From contig CANMSH010000004.1 of assembly GCA_947500525.1 (NCBI GenBank), positions 252,783 through 316,782 of the forward strand: a stretch of 64,000 nt of DNA, in the 5' to 3' direction. The stretch is from an uncultured Flavobacteriaceae bacterium. GTDB lineage: Bacteria; Bacteroidota; Bacteroidia; Flavobacteriales; Flavobacteriaceae. Positions within the stretch are counted from its first letter, which is position 1. Each line of letters begins with the position of its first letter. A model generated the notes under the pieces. The model was not told the DNA's origin and did not search any database. It saw only the letters and a program-made list of their open reading frames with translations. Shown piece after piece: positions 15,301 to 24,581 of the stretch. The position numbers and the translations under genes were made by a program.

Positions 15301-17223
15301 ATGTTAGACGAAAATATTGAGAATACCCCTGCCGAAGAGATTGAGAATACTGAAACTTCCGAAAATCCGCAAGTTGAAGAGGTGAGTGAGAATGAAACTC
15401 CAGCATCTGTATTAGATGAATCTCAAGAAGAACTGCCCGAAACTGAAAGCACCGAAGAAACAATTAAAAGTGAGGAGAAACCTGAGCCTAAAAAGGAAAA
15501 GGTTGTAGCCGTAAATTATGGTTCACTTAACCTGGAAGAATTGGTAGCGACTCTTCAAAAATTGTTAAAAGACGATAAATTACATCTAATTAAAAATGAT
15601 GTTGAACAAGTCAAGACGAATTTTAACATGAAATTTGGTGAATTGCTACAGGAGAAAAAGAAGGCTTTTTTGGCAGATGGTGGTAATGAAATTGATTTTC
15701 AATATCATAATCCGTTAAAATCACAATACAACGACTTACTTTTTGAATATAAAGTAAAGCGTGAAAAATATTACAAACAGCAAAAAGAAGAACAGCAAGA
15801 TAATCTCAACAAAAGACTTGCATTAATAGAAGAAGTCAAGACACTTATAGATACAGCAGAACCGTCTAGTATGTATAAACAGTTTAGAGAACTTCAAGTA
15901 AAATGGCAAGCTATAGGTAAGATTCCTCATGTTAACTACAACGACGTTTGGAGAACCTATCATCATCATGTAGAACGGTTTTATGATTTACTTCATTTAA
16001 ACAATGATTTTCGAGACCTAGACTTTAAACATAATTTAGATGAAAAGTTAAAACTGGTAGAGCGAGCAGAAGCGTTGACAGAGGAGTCAGATATCAACAA
16101 GGCTTTTAAAGAATTGCAGATATTACATCGTTTGTGGAAAGAAGACATTGGACCAGTGGCAAAAGAGCATAGAGAAGATGTTTGGGGTAAGTTCAGTGCA
16201 GCCACCAAGATAATTCATAATAAACGACATGATTTTCAAAAGAATTTAGAATCTAAATATGAAGATAATGTGGGCTTAAAAGAGGAAGTAATTTCTCAAA
16301 TTAGCAATCTAATAGGTGATGAAAAAATCACCTCACATGCTATATGGCAGCAAAAAATCAAGGAGTTAGAAGCACTCCGTCAGCAGTTTTTTAAAATTGG
16401 AAAAGTTCCAAGAGCAAAAAACGAACAAATTTGGGATAAATTTAAAAAGGCGACTGCAAATTTTAATCGGCTGAAAAATGCTTTTTATAAGGATGTCAAA
16501 AAAGTACAGCAAACGAACCTAGATAAAAAGAGAGAATTGGTTGAAAAAGCCCAAGCTTTAAAAGAAAGTACAGACTGGGATGTAACCACTCCAATTATGA
16601 AACAAATACAAGCAGAATGGAAATCGATTGGTCATGTACCAAGAAAATATTCTGATAGTATTTGGAAAAATTTTAAAGACGCGTGTAATTTCTATTTTGA
16701 TAGGTTACATAATGTTCAAGATGAAGCTAATAAAGATCAAATAGAGATTTTTAATAAGAAAAAGAATATGTTGGATGGTTTGAAAAGTCAGGCAGAAACA
16801 AACAACGATGCTTTGTCTTTAGATCTGATAAAATCTTATGTTGATGATTGGAAAGCTCTCGGAGAGGTTCCTCATAACATGCGGCATATAGAATCTAAGT
16901 TCAATAAGTTCGTAGATCGTTTATATAGCAAATTAGATTTGGGGAAAAATGAAGTGGCTATGCTAAAATTCAGAAATTTAATTGCTAACTATTTAGGGCA
17001 AAAGAATTATCGAAAAGTAGATGATGAGCAACTATATGTTAGGAAAAAGATTGATGAAATAAATAAAGAAATTCAACAACTAGAGAATAACATTAGTTTT
17101 ATTTCGAGTGCTACTGATGATAATCCATTACTTAAAAATGTTAGAGATAACATCGATAAACATACGGAGAGTTTAGTTATTTGGAAAGAAAAATTAAACT
17201 ATTTAAGTAAGTTAGACTATTAA
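15301..17223 (+). CDS. DUF349 repeat protein
   Basis: A 640-residue highly charged protein. An acidic, Glu/Thr/Pro-rich N-terminal region of about 75 residues is followed by five DUF349 repeats, recognisable by W-x-x-IG-x-(I/V)P and W-x-x-F cores: VKWQAIGKIP, LHRLWKEDIGPV, FFKIGKVPR, AEWKSIGHVPR and DDWKALGEVP. The spacing and charge suggest long helical bundles or coiled coil. No signal peptide or membrane segment. The family is common in Bacteroidota and its molecular role is not established. The start is set at MLDENI, consistent with the upstream promoter. Confidence 0.82.
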   Translation: MLDENIENTPAEEIENTETSENPQVEEVSENETPASVLDESQEELPETESTEETIKSEEKPEPKKEKVVAVNYGSLNLEELVATLQKLLKDDKLHLIKNDVEQVKTNFNMKFGELLQEKKKAFLADGGNEIDFQYHNPLKSQYNDLLFEYKVKREKYYKQQKEEQQDNLNKRLALIEEVKTLIDTAEPSSMYKQFRELQVKWQAIGKIPHVNYNDVWRTYHHHVERFYDLLHLNNDFRDLDFKHNLDEKLKLVERAEALTEESDINKAFKELQILHRLWKEDIGPVAKEHREDVWGKFSAATKIIHNKRHDFQKNLESKYEDNVGLKEEVISQISNLIGDEKITSHAIWQQKIKELEALRQQFFKIGKVPRAKNEQIWDKFKKATANFNRLKNAFYKDVKKVQQTNLDKKRELVEKAQALKESTDWDVTTPIMKQIQAEWKSIGHVPRKYSDSIWKNFKDACNFYFDRLHNVQDEANKDQIEIFNKKKNMLDGLKSQAETNNDALSLDLIKSYVDDWKALGEVPHNMRHIESKFNKFVDRLYSKLDLGKNEVAMLKFRNLIANYLGQKNYRKVDDEQLYVRKKIDEINKEIQQLENNISFISSATDDNPLLKNVRDNIDKHTESLVIWKEKLNYLSKLDY

Positions 17224-17249
17224 AAAAAGCGCTCATTAGAGCGCTTTTT
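17224..17249. terminator. Bidirectional terminator between DUF349 gene and KAS III gene
   Basis: AAAAAGCGCTC-ATTA-GAGCGCTTTTT: a GC-rich stem with T-tracts on both strands between two convergent genes. Confidence 0.9.
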
Positions 17250-17260
17250 ATTGATCTTTT

Positions 17261-18268
17261 TTACCAGCGTATAATGACACTTCCCCAAGTAAAGCCACTG
17301 CCAAAAGCGGCTAAAACTACTAAGTCATTATCCTTTATCTTACCAAGTTCCCAAGCTTCGGTCAATGCGATGATAACAGAGGCGGCAGTTGTATTGCCAT
17401 ACTTCATGATATTATTGTGCACTTGGCTATCACTCAAACCAAATTTTTTCTGCACAAATTGTGAAATTCTAAGATTCGCTTGATGCGGAATGAGCATATC
17501 AATATCTGTAGCTTGTAAATTATTCGTTTGTAAACCCTCTACAATGGCTTCAGAAAACCGAACTACAGCATGCTTAAATACAAACTGTCCATTCATGTGC
17601 GGGTAATAAGAAACATCATTAGGATCGTTTTCTTGAATGATTTCAGGAACCCAACGACCAGTTGCTGGCCCTTCTAATGCTAATTCCTTGGCATGTTTCC
17701 CTTCCGAATGCAAATGAGATGATAAAATACCTTTACCGTTCTCTTCAGAACGACTTAAAACGGCAGCACCCGCACCATCACCAAAAATCACCGTGACACC
17801 CCGACCTCTGGTTGATCTTTCTAAACCACCAGAGTGATTTTCACTTCCAATTACAAGAATATTTTTATACATTCCGGTCTTGATAAACTGATCGGCGACT
17901 GATAATGAATAAATGAAACCAGAACATTGGTTTCGAACATCTAATGCACCAATAGTAGGCATGTCAAGCATATCTTGAACACGAACACCACCACCAGGAA
18001 AATACATATCTGGACTTAAGGTTGCGAAAACAATAAAATCAATATCATCTTTTGTTAAACCGGCTCGTTCAATCGCAATTCGCGCGGCTTTAGCTCCCAT
18101 GCTAGATGTATTATCATCTGTTTTGGGATCGATCCAACGACGTTCTTTAATACCCGTTCTCTCCTGAATCCATTCATCATTTGTATCCATCCATTGCGTC
18201 AAGTCATCGTTTGTAACAACATTCTCTGGTACATAATAACCAAGGCCAGTAATTTTAGAATTATACAT
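17261..18268 (-). CDS. fabH: 3-oxoacyl-ACP synthase III (FabH-type)
   Basis: A 335-residue thiolase-fold KAS III. The catalytic triad is visible: Cys in VRNQCSGFIYSL, His in IPHQANLRI and Asn in KYGNTTAAS. It also has the N-terminal ITGLGYYVPENVVTN and the C-terminal FGSGFTWGSVIIRW. It condenses acyl-CoA with malonyl-ACP to start fatty acid synthesis; branched-chain or aryl starters are possible in flavobacteria. It stands alone, not next to plsX or acpP, so it may be a second KAS III with a special primer. Confidence 0.88.
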   Translation of the reverse strand: MYNSKITGLGYYVPENVVTNDDLTQWMDTNDEWIQERTGIKERRWIDPKTDDNTSSMGAKAARIAIERAGLTKDDIDFIVFATLSPDMYFPGGGVRVQDMLDMPTIGALDVRNQCSGFIYSLSVADQFIKTGMYKNILVIGSENHSGGLERSTRGRGVTVIFGDGAGAAVLSRSEENGKGILSSHLHSEGKHAKELALEGPATGRWVPEIIQENDPNDVSYYPHMNGQFVFKHAVVRFSEAIVEGLQTNNLQATDIDMLIPHQANLRISQFVQKKFGLSDSQVHNNIMKYGNTTAASVIIALTEAWELGKIKDNDLVVLAAFGSGFTWGSVIIRW

Positions 18269-18300
18269 ATTTCGTTAATTGAGTCATAGTTTTCTAAATT

Positions 18301-18308
18301 CAAATATA
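18301..18308 (-). promoter_or_regulatory. Candidate -7 element for the KAS III gene
   Basis: Minus-strand TATATTTG fully matches TAnnTTTG and lies 32 bases upstream of the start codon. A -33 TTG is not evident. Confidence 0.4.
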
Positions 18309-18413
18309 GATAAATTTACTATGCATAGAATAATAAATTTAATACTTCTGTTAAATTAACTTAAACAAGGTTAAATGCCGTTAATTAACAAATTATTTGG
18401 ATCAGATGCCTCT

Positions 18414-18421
18414 TACTTTTG
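18414..18421 (+). promoter_or_regulatory. Candidate -7 element for the small barrel protein gene
   Basis: TACTTTTG matches TAnnTTTG, 26 bases before the ATG. The nearest TTG (18397-18399) is only 14 bases upstream, shorter than usual. Confidence 0.4.
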
Positions 18422-18447
18422 AGATCTAATTTTAAAACCAAATAATT

Positions 18448-18975
18448 ATGAAAAAAGTAGTACTTACAAGTTTTTTACTAATCATGACAACGATCAGTTT
18501 GTCAGCTCAAACGGAGTTTGGTGTTAGATCCGGATATTATAATTTAATCGAGTTTACAATGGTCGATGATAATGGTACAAAGTTTAGAAATTTTGAGGGA
18601 GAAGGCTTTTATGTTGGTGCTTTCGCTGACATAAACATTACAGACAGGTTTAGTGTTCAGCCAGAGATGAATTTTATCGCTATACCTAAGCGATCCAGTT
18701 TAAATCAAATTCAAATTCCCGTATTAGGTAAGTATAGAATTGGCAAAAGAGTACACATCTTTGCAGGACCTAGCATTGGTTTTTTTTTGAACCCTGAAGA
18801 GGATATGAAAAACACTAATTTGAATATCGCTTTTGGGATTTCATATGATATCACACAGAAATTATCAATAGCTTTGAGAGGAGATTACGGGTTGTCTAAA
18901 TTATCAGGAGATGAAATTAATGGGTATTCAGAAATTCATGGATGGTCAGCAGGTCTTAAATATTCATTTGATTGA
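18448..18975 (+). CDS. Small outer-membrane beta-barrel protein (OMP_b-brl type)
   Basis: A 175-residue protein with a signal peptide (cleavage near SAQ) and an 8-strand-like barrel. Amphipathic strands alternate (EFGVRSGYYNLIEF, GFYVGAFADINIT, FSVQPEMNFIA, HIFAGPSIGFFL, LSIALRGDYGLSKL), and the last strand ends in YSFD. It resembles the PorT/OmpA-membrane-like family of Bacteroidota. It is a single-gene unit with its own promoter and a strong terminator. Function unknown; a small porin-like or structural role is an inference. Confidence 0.75.
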   Translation: MKKVVLTSFLLIMTTISLSAQTEFGVRSGYYNLIEFTMVDDNGTKFRNFEGEGFYVGAFADINITDRFSVQPEMNFIAIPKRSSLNQIQIPVLGKYRIGKRVHIFAGPSIGFFLNPEEDMKNTNLNIAFGISYDITQKLSIALRGDYGLSKLSGDEINGYSEIHGWSAGLKYSFD

Positions 18976-19009
18976 TACTTTGAATATGCTCTTCATGTTT
19001 GAAAAAAAG

Positions 19010-19033
19010 AAAACCGTCGAAAGACGGTTTTTT
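19010..19033 (+). terminator. Terminator after the small barrel gene
   Basis: AAAACCGTC-GAAA-GACGGTTTT with six T residues: a 9-bp stem closed by a stable GAAA tetraloop. Confidence 0.9.
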
Positions 19034-19041
19034 CTGTCATC

Positions 19042-19070
19042 TTGTCATTTAATTCGTTTTGGTACTTTTT
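19042..19070 (+). promoter_or_regulatory. Possible htpG promoter
   Basis: TTG (19042-19044), 18 bases, then TACTTTTT, one mismatch from TAnnTTTG, 49 bases upstream of htpG. No CIRCE-like repeat is seen. Confidence 0.33.
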
Positions 19071-19118
19071 TTGACATTTGATTATCAAGAAAATTAATTA
19101 AAACAAAACAATCATATT

Positions 19119-21047
19119 ATGGCAAAAGGAACTATTAATGTTTCGGTTGAAAACATATTTCCACTAATAAAGAAGTTCTTGTATTCTGATCATGAGATTT
19201 TTTTACGCGAACTCATTTCTAATGCAACAGATGCAACATTAAAATTAAAACACTTAGCAACTATTGGTGAGACGAAAGTTGATTATGACAATCCACAACT
19301 AGAAATAAAGATCGATAAAGAAGGTAAGAAATTACATGTTATTGATCACGGCGTTGGGATGTCAAAAGAAGAAGTGGGTAAATACATTAATGAAGTCGCT
19401 TTTTCAGGAGCTGAAGAATTTCTGGAAAAATATAAAGACTCGGCAAAAGATTCTGGTATCATCGGGCACTTTGGTCTTGGTTTTTATTCAGCATTTATGG
19501 TTGCCGACAAGGTAGAGATTATTACAAAATCACATGTAGAAGAAGAAGGTGCCGTGCATTGGACGTGTGACGGTTCTCCAGAGTTTACCTTAGAAAAAGC
19601 AGATAAAAAAGAGAGAGGTACTGAAATCATTTTACACATTGCCGAAGATTCGACTGAATTTTTAGAAGACCACAGAATAACTGAATTATTATTGAAATAT
19701 AATAAATTCATGCCCGTACCAATTAAATTTGGTACGAAAGAGGTAAATGATCCATCACATACGCCAAAAACTACCAAGGATAAAGATGGTAAAGAAACAA
19801 CAGAACCGCAGAAAAAAATAACGGTTGATAATATTATCAACAATCCGTCTCCGGCATGGACGAAACAACCATCTGAATTGAAAGGTGAAGATTATACATC
19901 TTTTTATAGAGAGTTGTATCCGATGCAATTTGAGGAGCCTTTATTTAATATTCATTTGAATGTTGATTATCCGTTCAACTTAACGGGGATTCTTTATTTT
20001 CCTAAGATGACCGCAAATTTAGACGTTCAAAAGGATAGAATACAGTTATATCAAAATCAGGTATTTGTTACTGATAATGTTGAGGGTATTGTACCCGAAT
20101 TTTTGCAGATGCTTCGAGGTGTAATTGATTCTCCAGATATTCCTCTAAACGTATCTCGTAGTTATTTACAAGCTGATGGGGCTGTGAAGAAAATTTCGAG
20201 TTATATCACAAAGAAAGTAGGCGATAAGTTACAATCATTGTTTAAAAATGATCGTGAAGGTTTTGAGAAGAAATGGAATGACATTAAAATTGTAATTGAA
20301 TACGGAATGTTGTCAGAACCTAAATTTTTCGAAAAAGCGCAGAAATTCGCGTTGTTTCCAACTGTAGATGATACTTATTTTACGTTCGATGAATTGAAAG
20401 AAAAAGTAAAGCCAGCTCAAACGGATAAGGATAAGAATTTGGTGCTATTGTATGCTACAAATGCGAAAGAACAACATAGTTATATACAAGATGCGAAAGA
20501 GAAAGGATATGAAGTGTTGTTGTTAGATTCACCAATCGTTTCTCATTTAATTCAGAAATTAGAGGGTGAGAATAGCGAATTATCTGATGAAAAACAACCG
20601 ATCAAATTTGCTAGAGTAGATTCAGATTTCATCGAGAATTTAATTAAGAAAGATGAGGAGCAAATTTCGAAATTAAGTGATGATGAAAAGACAAAATTAA
20701 AAGAAATTGTTGAAGGTATTGTTCCAAAAGAAAACTATACTGTTCAGTTAGAGGCTTTAGATTCGAAATCAAATCCATTTGTGATTACAATTCCAGAATT
20801 CATGCGAAGAATGAAGGAAATGAGTGCTACTGGAGGAGGAGGTATGATGGGAATGAATAATTTTCCTGACATGTATAATTTAGTAGTAAATACCAACAAT
20901 GATTTGATGCAAAAAATCCTAAAAGCTAAAGGAAAACGTGAAGAGTACGTGAATCAGGCTTTAGATTTGGCTAAGTTGTCTCAAAACCTGTTGCAAGGAG
21001 AAGAGTTAACAAATTTCATTAAACGTAGTTATGATCTAATGAAATAG
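19119..21047 (+). CDS. htpG: Molecular chaperone HtpG (Hsp90)
   Basis: A 642-residue Hsp90. The GHKL ATPase domain comes first, with ELISNATDAT, VIDHGVGMSKEEV and GHFGLGFYSAFMVADKV. The middle domain has the conserved Arg segment (NVSRSYLQ), and a C-terminal dimerisation domain follows, with a Gly/Met-rich stretch MSATGGGGMMGMNNF. A charged insert with DGKETTEPQ (about residues 215-232) lies between the N-terminal and middle domains. It folds and stabilises client proteins in the cytoplasm with ATP. It is flanked by terminators on both sides, so it is monocistronic. Confidence 0.96.
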   Translation: MAKGTINVSVENIFPLIKKFLYSDHEIFLRELISNATDATLKLKHLATIGETKVDYDNPQLEIKIDKEGKKLHVIDHGVGMSKEEVGKYINEVAFSGAEEFLEKYKDSAKDSGIIGHFGLGFYSAFMVADKVEIITKSHVEEEGAVHWTCDGSPEFTLEKADKKERGTEIILHIAEDSTEFLEDHRITELLLKYNKFMPVPIKFGTKEVNDPSHTPKTTKDKDGKETTEPQKKITVDNIINNPSPAWTKQPSELKGEDYTSFYRELYPMQFEEPLFNIHLNVDYPFNLTGILYFPKMTANLDVQKDRIQLYQNQVFVTDNVEGIVPEFLQMLRGVIDSPDIPLNVSRSYLQADGAVKKISSYITKKVGDKLQSLFKNDREGFEKKWNDIKIVIEYGMLSEPKFFEKAQKFALFPTVDDTYFTFDELKEKVKPAQTDKDKNLVLLYATNAKEQHSYIQDAKEKGYEVLLLDSPIVSHLIQKLEGENSELSDEKQPIKFARVDSDFIENLIKKDEEQISKLSDDEKTKLKEIVEGIVPKENYTVQLEALDSKSNPFVITIPEFMRRMKEMSATGGGGMMGMNNFPDMYNLVVNTNNDLMQKILKAKGKREEYVNQALDLAKLSQNLLQGEELTNFIKRSYDLMK

Positions 21048-21084
21048 ATATCTTGTTATTACAGGAAATCTGAAATTATAAATG

Positions 21085-21118
21085 AACCACTTTGTGAAAA
21101 CAGAGTGGTTTTTCTTTT
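21085..21118 (+). terminator. Terminator after htpG
   Basis: AACCACTTTG and CAGAGTGGTT pair over 10 bp (one G-U) with loop TGAAAA, followed by TTTCTTTT. Confidence 0.75.
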
Positions 21119-21137
21119 AAAAATAGTATATTACCGT

Positions 21138-21153
21138 AATACAAATTTGTATT
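21138..21153. repeat. 16-bp perfect palindrome upstream of the prolyl oligopeptidase gene
   Basis: AATACAAATTTGTATT is self-complementary over 16 bases and lies 72 bases before the start codon. It could be an operator; no regulator is linked. Confidence 0.3.
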
Positions 21154-21225
21154 TAGAAGAAGTTATTTGTTAAATTATTGTTACTCTTACAAAGTGACAA
21201 GTGTTTCATTTTATTTATTAAAATC

Positions 21226-23340
21226 ATGTCGAGCTCGATGTTCAAAACAGTATTAGGTTTTATTTTTTTTTGTTCTCCTTTTGTATTTTATGCGCAGTTG
21301 AAATACCCAAAAACTGTAAAGAAAGAAGTTGTTAACACATATCATGGTGTTGATGTTATGGATGAATATCGATGGTTAGAACAGTCGGGAGTGCAACACA
21401 TTGAAACTTGGATAAAAGAACAAAACAAAGTAGCGACAGGTTATTTGAAGAAAACCACTCGATCTTTAAGAATCGAAGGAGAAATGGACCGTTATATGTA
21501 TTCTGATAGGGGAGGATCTGGTGAAGAAATTGATGATAAAGTTTTTAAGAATAAGTATTACTATAGTATTATGTATCCTGGTGTGAGTTCGTCGCCAGCC
21601 ATTTATTTTAAAAAAGGGACACGTGGTAGCTATGAGAGATTAATCAGTGGAGATCTCATTTCTAAAAAAGATTTTATCTATATCAATTATTACAAACCTT
21701 CAAGAGGTGATGACTTTTTAGCATATCAATATAGTCGCAATGGAAGCGATCGTAATGAGATTAAAGTTGTAGGTATTAAGAAACGTAAATTTTTCAAAGA
21801 AATATTAAAGGATACATATGGAACTGGAATTTATTGGAAAGGACAAGGCTTTTTTTACACGAAATTTCCTTTTGATGCAATTACTGGAAAAGCAACATTC
21901 CCGAGAGTTATGTATCATAAATTAGGTACAGATCAGCAAGAAGATGAATTAGTGTTTAAAGGAGAGAATGTGGGTGAGTATTTGAGACTTTTTGGATCGA
22001 GTAAAGAAGACTTTTACATTTTAAAGAAAGAAGATTCGAAGAAAAAGACGTTCAGTTATTATTATGTATCTGATAATAAACTATCCCTAGAATTTAAACC
22101 ATTGCTGTTAGATATTAAATATGATTTAGCGATACTAAAATATGATAAAGGAACAGTATTCATTCAAACAATATTTAATAATAGAAAACAACTTATTTCC
22201 TTTCCTGTTGATGCGCCGAAAAAATGGAGAGTATTATCTCCAAAATATGCGGGTGCTGTCTTAACAGATTATGAATTTGTAAATGAGAATATATTTTTGA
22301 CATACCACACCCAGAAGAATGGTTTCATAACTGCAATAGACAATCAAGGAACTGTCTTGAATGAATTAAAATTGCCTGATGGTTTATCTATTAGAGGATT
22401 GAGTTTTATGCAAGAATTCAATAAATTGTATTTTACCTTACAATCTTATACGATACCCCCAGTTCAATGTAAATTTGATTTAGAGGCGTTTACTTATGAA
22501 GTTACAGATAAAACAGGAGTCAATTTTGATTATAAAAAATATAAGTTTATACAGGAAGAATTTGTCTCGCATGATGGAGTGAAAGTGCCTATGTTCATCG
22601 TTTTTAAAGATTCACTTTCAAAAAATAGCAATACTCCTTTTTTAATGAAAACATATGGTGGATATGGGATGATTGGTTTACCGTCATTTGATCCTGGAAT
22701 TATATATTTTTTAGAGAATGGAGGAGCTTTCGCTTATGTTAATGTTCGAGGAGGAGGATTGTTAGGTCAAAAGTGGAGAGAGGAAGGTCGTAAGCTAAAG
22801 AAGACAAACGCAATTTATGACTTTGTTCATGGGGCTGAATTTCTAGTAAAAGAGGGGTATACAAAACAAAAAAAAATAGCAGCAATCGGTAGCTCTCATG
22901 GTGGGTTAGTAATTGCAAGTTCTGTCCTGAAAAAACCATCTTTATTTGGTGCCGCTGTGGTAAATGTCGGTGTCTTAGATATGCTAAGATTTGAAAATTT
23001 TACAATTGGTACCACTTCGTTAAATCTTCATGAATTTGGTTCGGTTAAAAATGAACGAGATTTTAAAAACTTATATTCCTATTCACCATATCATAATATT
23101 AAAAACACAATTAATTATCCATCAATTTTAATCGTAACAGGAACCGATGATGATCGTGTTTCTCCTTTGCATTCGTTTAAATTTGCTGCACGGTTGCAAG
23201 CTAATCCATCTCAAAAGAATCCAGTTATTTTATGGACCCAAAAGAATGCAGGTCATTTTGGTGCCAGGAAAATTTTTGATCGATTGAGAGAAAACAATTT
23301 CAAATATGGTTTCTTGTTTAATGAATTAAGCAAGAATTAA
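21226..23340 (+). CDS. Secreted prolyl oligopeptidase (S9A serine peptidase)
   Basis: About 704 residues. A signal peptide (hydrophobic FKTVLGFIFFCSPFVFYAQ) precedes the family N-terminus with DVMDEYRWLEQ. A beta-propeller region follows, then an alpha/beta hydrolase domain with the catalytic Ser in GSSHGG, Asp in GTDDDRVSP and His in NAGHFG. S9A enzymes cleave short peptides after proline; the signal peptide puts this one in the periplasm. The start is taken at MSSSMF; MFKTV four codons later is equally good. An upstream in-frame TTG would add a non-signal-like extension. Confidence 0.88.
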   Translation: MSSSMFKTVLGFIFFCSPFVFYAQLKYPKTVKKEVVNTYHGVDVMDEYRWLEQSGVQHIETWIKEQNKVATGYLKKTTRSLRIEGEMDRYMYSDRGGSGEEIDDKVFKNKYYYSIMYPGVSSSPAIYFKKGTRGSYERLISGDLISKKDFIYINYYKPSRGDDFLAYQYSRNGSDRNEIKVVGIKKRKFFKEILKDTYGTGIYWKGQGFFYTKFPFDAITGKATFPRVMYHKLGTDQQEDELVFKGENVGEYLRLFGSSKEDFYILKKEDSKKKTFSYYYVSDNKLSLEFKPLLLDIKYDLAILKYDKGTVFIQTIFNNRKQLISFPVDAPKKWRVLSPKYAGAVLTDYEFVNENIFLTYHTQKNGFITAIDNQGTVLNELKLPDGLSIRGLSFMQEFNKLYFTLQSYTIPPVQCKFDLEAFTYEVTDKTGVNFDYKKYKFIQEEFVSHDGVKVPMFIVFKDSLSKNSNTPFLMKTYGGYGMIGLPSFDPGIIYFLENGGAFAYVNVRGGGLLGQKWREEGRKLKKTNAIYDFVHGAEFLVKEGYTKQKKIAAIGSSHGGLVIASSVLKKPSLFGAAVVNVGVLDMLRFENFTIGTTSLNLHEFGSVKNERDFKNLYSYSPYHNIKNTINYPSILIVTGTDDDRVSPLHSFKFAARLQANPSQKNPVILWTQKNAGHFGARKIFDRLRENNFKYGFLFNELSKN

Positions 23341-23363
23341 TTTATAAGATTAATGGATCTAAT

Positions 23364-23396
23364 TTGAGCTATTAGTTTCTTAAATTTCTATATTTG
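23364..23396 (+). promoter_or_regulatory. Promoter for the esterase gene
   Basis: TTG (23364-23366), 22 bases, then TATATTTG (23389-23396), a full -7 match, 17 bases before the ATG. Confidence 0.5.
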
Positions 23397-23412
23397 AGAG
23401 TAGTCAATAGTT

Positions 23413-24063
23413 ATGTCAGAAAAACAAATCTCATATGAGCATACCAACACTTATACTACCTTAAATACCTTTTCCGAAAAAACAAGGTTTGTATGGATGG
23501 TTTTTCATGGTATGGGACATTTATCTCGATATTTTATCAAGCATTTTGAAGGATTAAATGCCGAGGAAAATTATGTTATTGCTCCACAAGCACCAAGTAA
23601 ATATTATCAAGATAAACGTTTTAAATATGTTGGAGCAAGTTGGCTTACCAAAGAAAATACTACAGTAGAAAAAGAAAACGTGTTAACTTATATTGATGCC
23701 ATTTGGAAAACCGAACAAGAGTTTTGGAAAAGGAAAGATGTATCCATTATACTACTGGGATATTCTCAAGGCGTTTCTATTGTAAGTCGTTGGGCATCGA
23801 GTAGAAAAATACAATGTAAGCATCTGATACTGCATTCGGGTAGTATTCCTACGGAGTTGGTACCTAAAGATTTTGATTATTTGAAAGATGATACTATAGT
23901 TACCTATTTATATGGTAATAAGGATGAATATATCACCGAAGTACGTTCTACTGAAGAACAATTTAAAGGAAGTCATTTGTTTGGAAATCGTTTAAGGGTT
24001 AAAGTTTTCGAAGGGATTCACGAAGTAAGTGAGGTAGAGATTAAAAACTTGACTCTGAGTTAG
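23413..24063 (+). CDS. Alpha/beta hydrolase, carboxylesterase/phospholipase type
   Basis: A 216-residue cytoplasmic serine hydrolase of the abhydrolase_2 type. The nucleophile elbow is LGYSQG, the oxyanion segment FHGMGH, and the Asp and His likely lie in YGNKDEY and EGIHEVS. Such enzymes hydrolyse short acyl esters or lysophospholipids. The second G of the usual GxSxGG is Val here (GYSQGVS), common in this family. It may share a transcript with the following DUF1801 gene. Confidence 0.75.
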   Translation: MSEKQISYEHTNTYTTLNTFSEKTRFVWMVFHGMGHLSRYFIKHFEGLNAEENYVIAPQAPSKYYQDKRFKYVGASWLTKENTTVEKENVLTYIDAIWKTEQEFWKRKDVSIILLGYSQGVSIVSRWASSRKIQCKHLILHSGSIPTELVPKDFDYLKDDTIVTYLYGNKDEYITEVRSTEEQFKGSHLFGNRLRVKVFEGIHEVSEVEIKNLTLS

Positions 24064-24115
24064 AATTTCATTTTAAAATGATGTGAGGTCAAAAAAGTAA
24101 CATAAATTAAATATC

Positions 24116-24544
24116 ATGAGGAAACTACTTATTGAAACAAACCCGAAAGTAGAAGAGGTATTTAACACATATCCAAAACTTGTGAGATCTAGAATCGAGT
24201 ATTTGAGAAAACTTATTTTAAAAACAGCAGAAGAAATTGAAGGGATTCGTACGATAGAGGAAACCCTGAAATGGGGAGAACCGAGTTATTTGGTGAAAAA
24301 GGGAAGCACCATACGCATCGATTGGAAAAAGAAAAAGCCTAGACAATATGCCATGTATTTTAAATGTACTAGTAAGTTGGTAGAAACTTTCAAAGTAGTT
24401 TATAAAGACACTTTTAATTATGAGGGTAATAGAGCAATAGTTTTTGAATTAAATGGAAAGGTCCCTCAAACCGAACTAAAAAAATGCATCACTGCTGCAC
24501 TAACGTATCATACAGTGAAACAATTACCTCTCTTAGGTTTGTGA
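24116..24544 (+). CDS. DUF1801 domain protein
   Basis: A 142-residue soluble protein of the DUF1801 (YdhG-like) family: an N-terminal helix VFNTYPKLVRSRIEYLRKLI, then EETLKWGEPSYLVKKGSTIRI, the family core, and a conserved basic strand RQYAMYFKC. The fold is iron chaperone/frataxin-like in some relatives, but no function is settled. It lies 52 bases after the esterase gene and ends at a shared terminator. Confidence 0.75.
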   Translation: MRKLLIETNPKVEEVFNTYPKLVRSRIEYLRKLILKTAEEIEGIRTIEETLKWGEPSYLVKKGSTIRIDWKKKKPRQYAMYFKCTSKLVETFKVVYKDTFNYEGNRAIVFELNGKVPQTELKKCITAALTYHTVKQLPLLGL

Positions 24545-24551
24545 TATAAAA

Positions 24552-24574
24552 AAAACCGTTCTTAGAACGGTTTT
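24552..24574. terminator. Bidirectional terminator
   Basis: AAAACCGTTC-TTA-GAACGGTTTT: a perfect 10-bp stem with A/T tracts on both sides, between the DUF1801 gene and the convergent dipeptidase gene. Confidence 0.9.
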
Positions 24575-24581
24575 ATACATT

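Noticed and set aside
19063..19080. A heat-shock operator (CIRCE) before htpG
   Set aside because: No TTAGCACTC-N9-GAGTGCTAA-like repeat; only a weak -33/-7 promoter is present.
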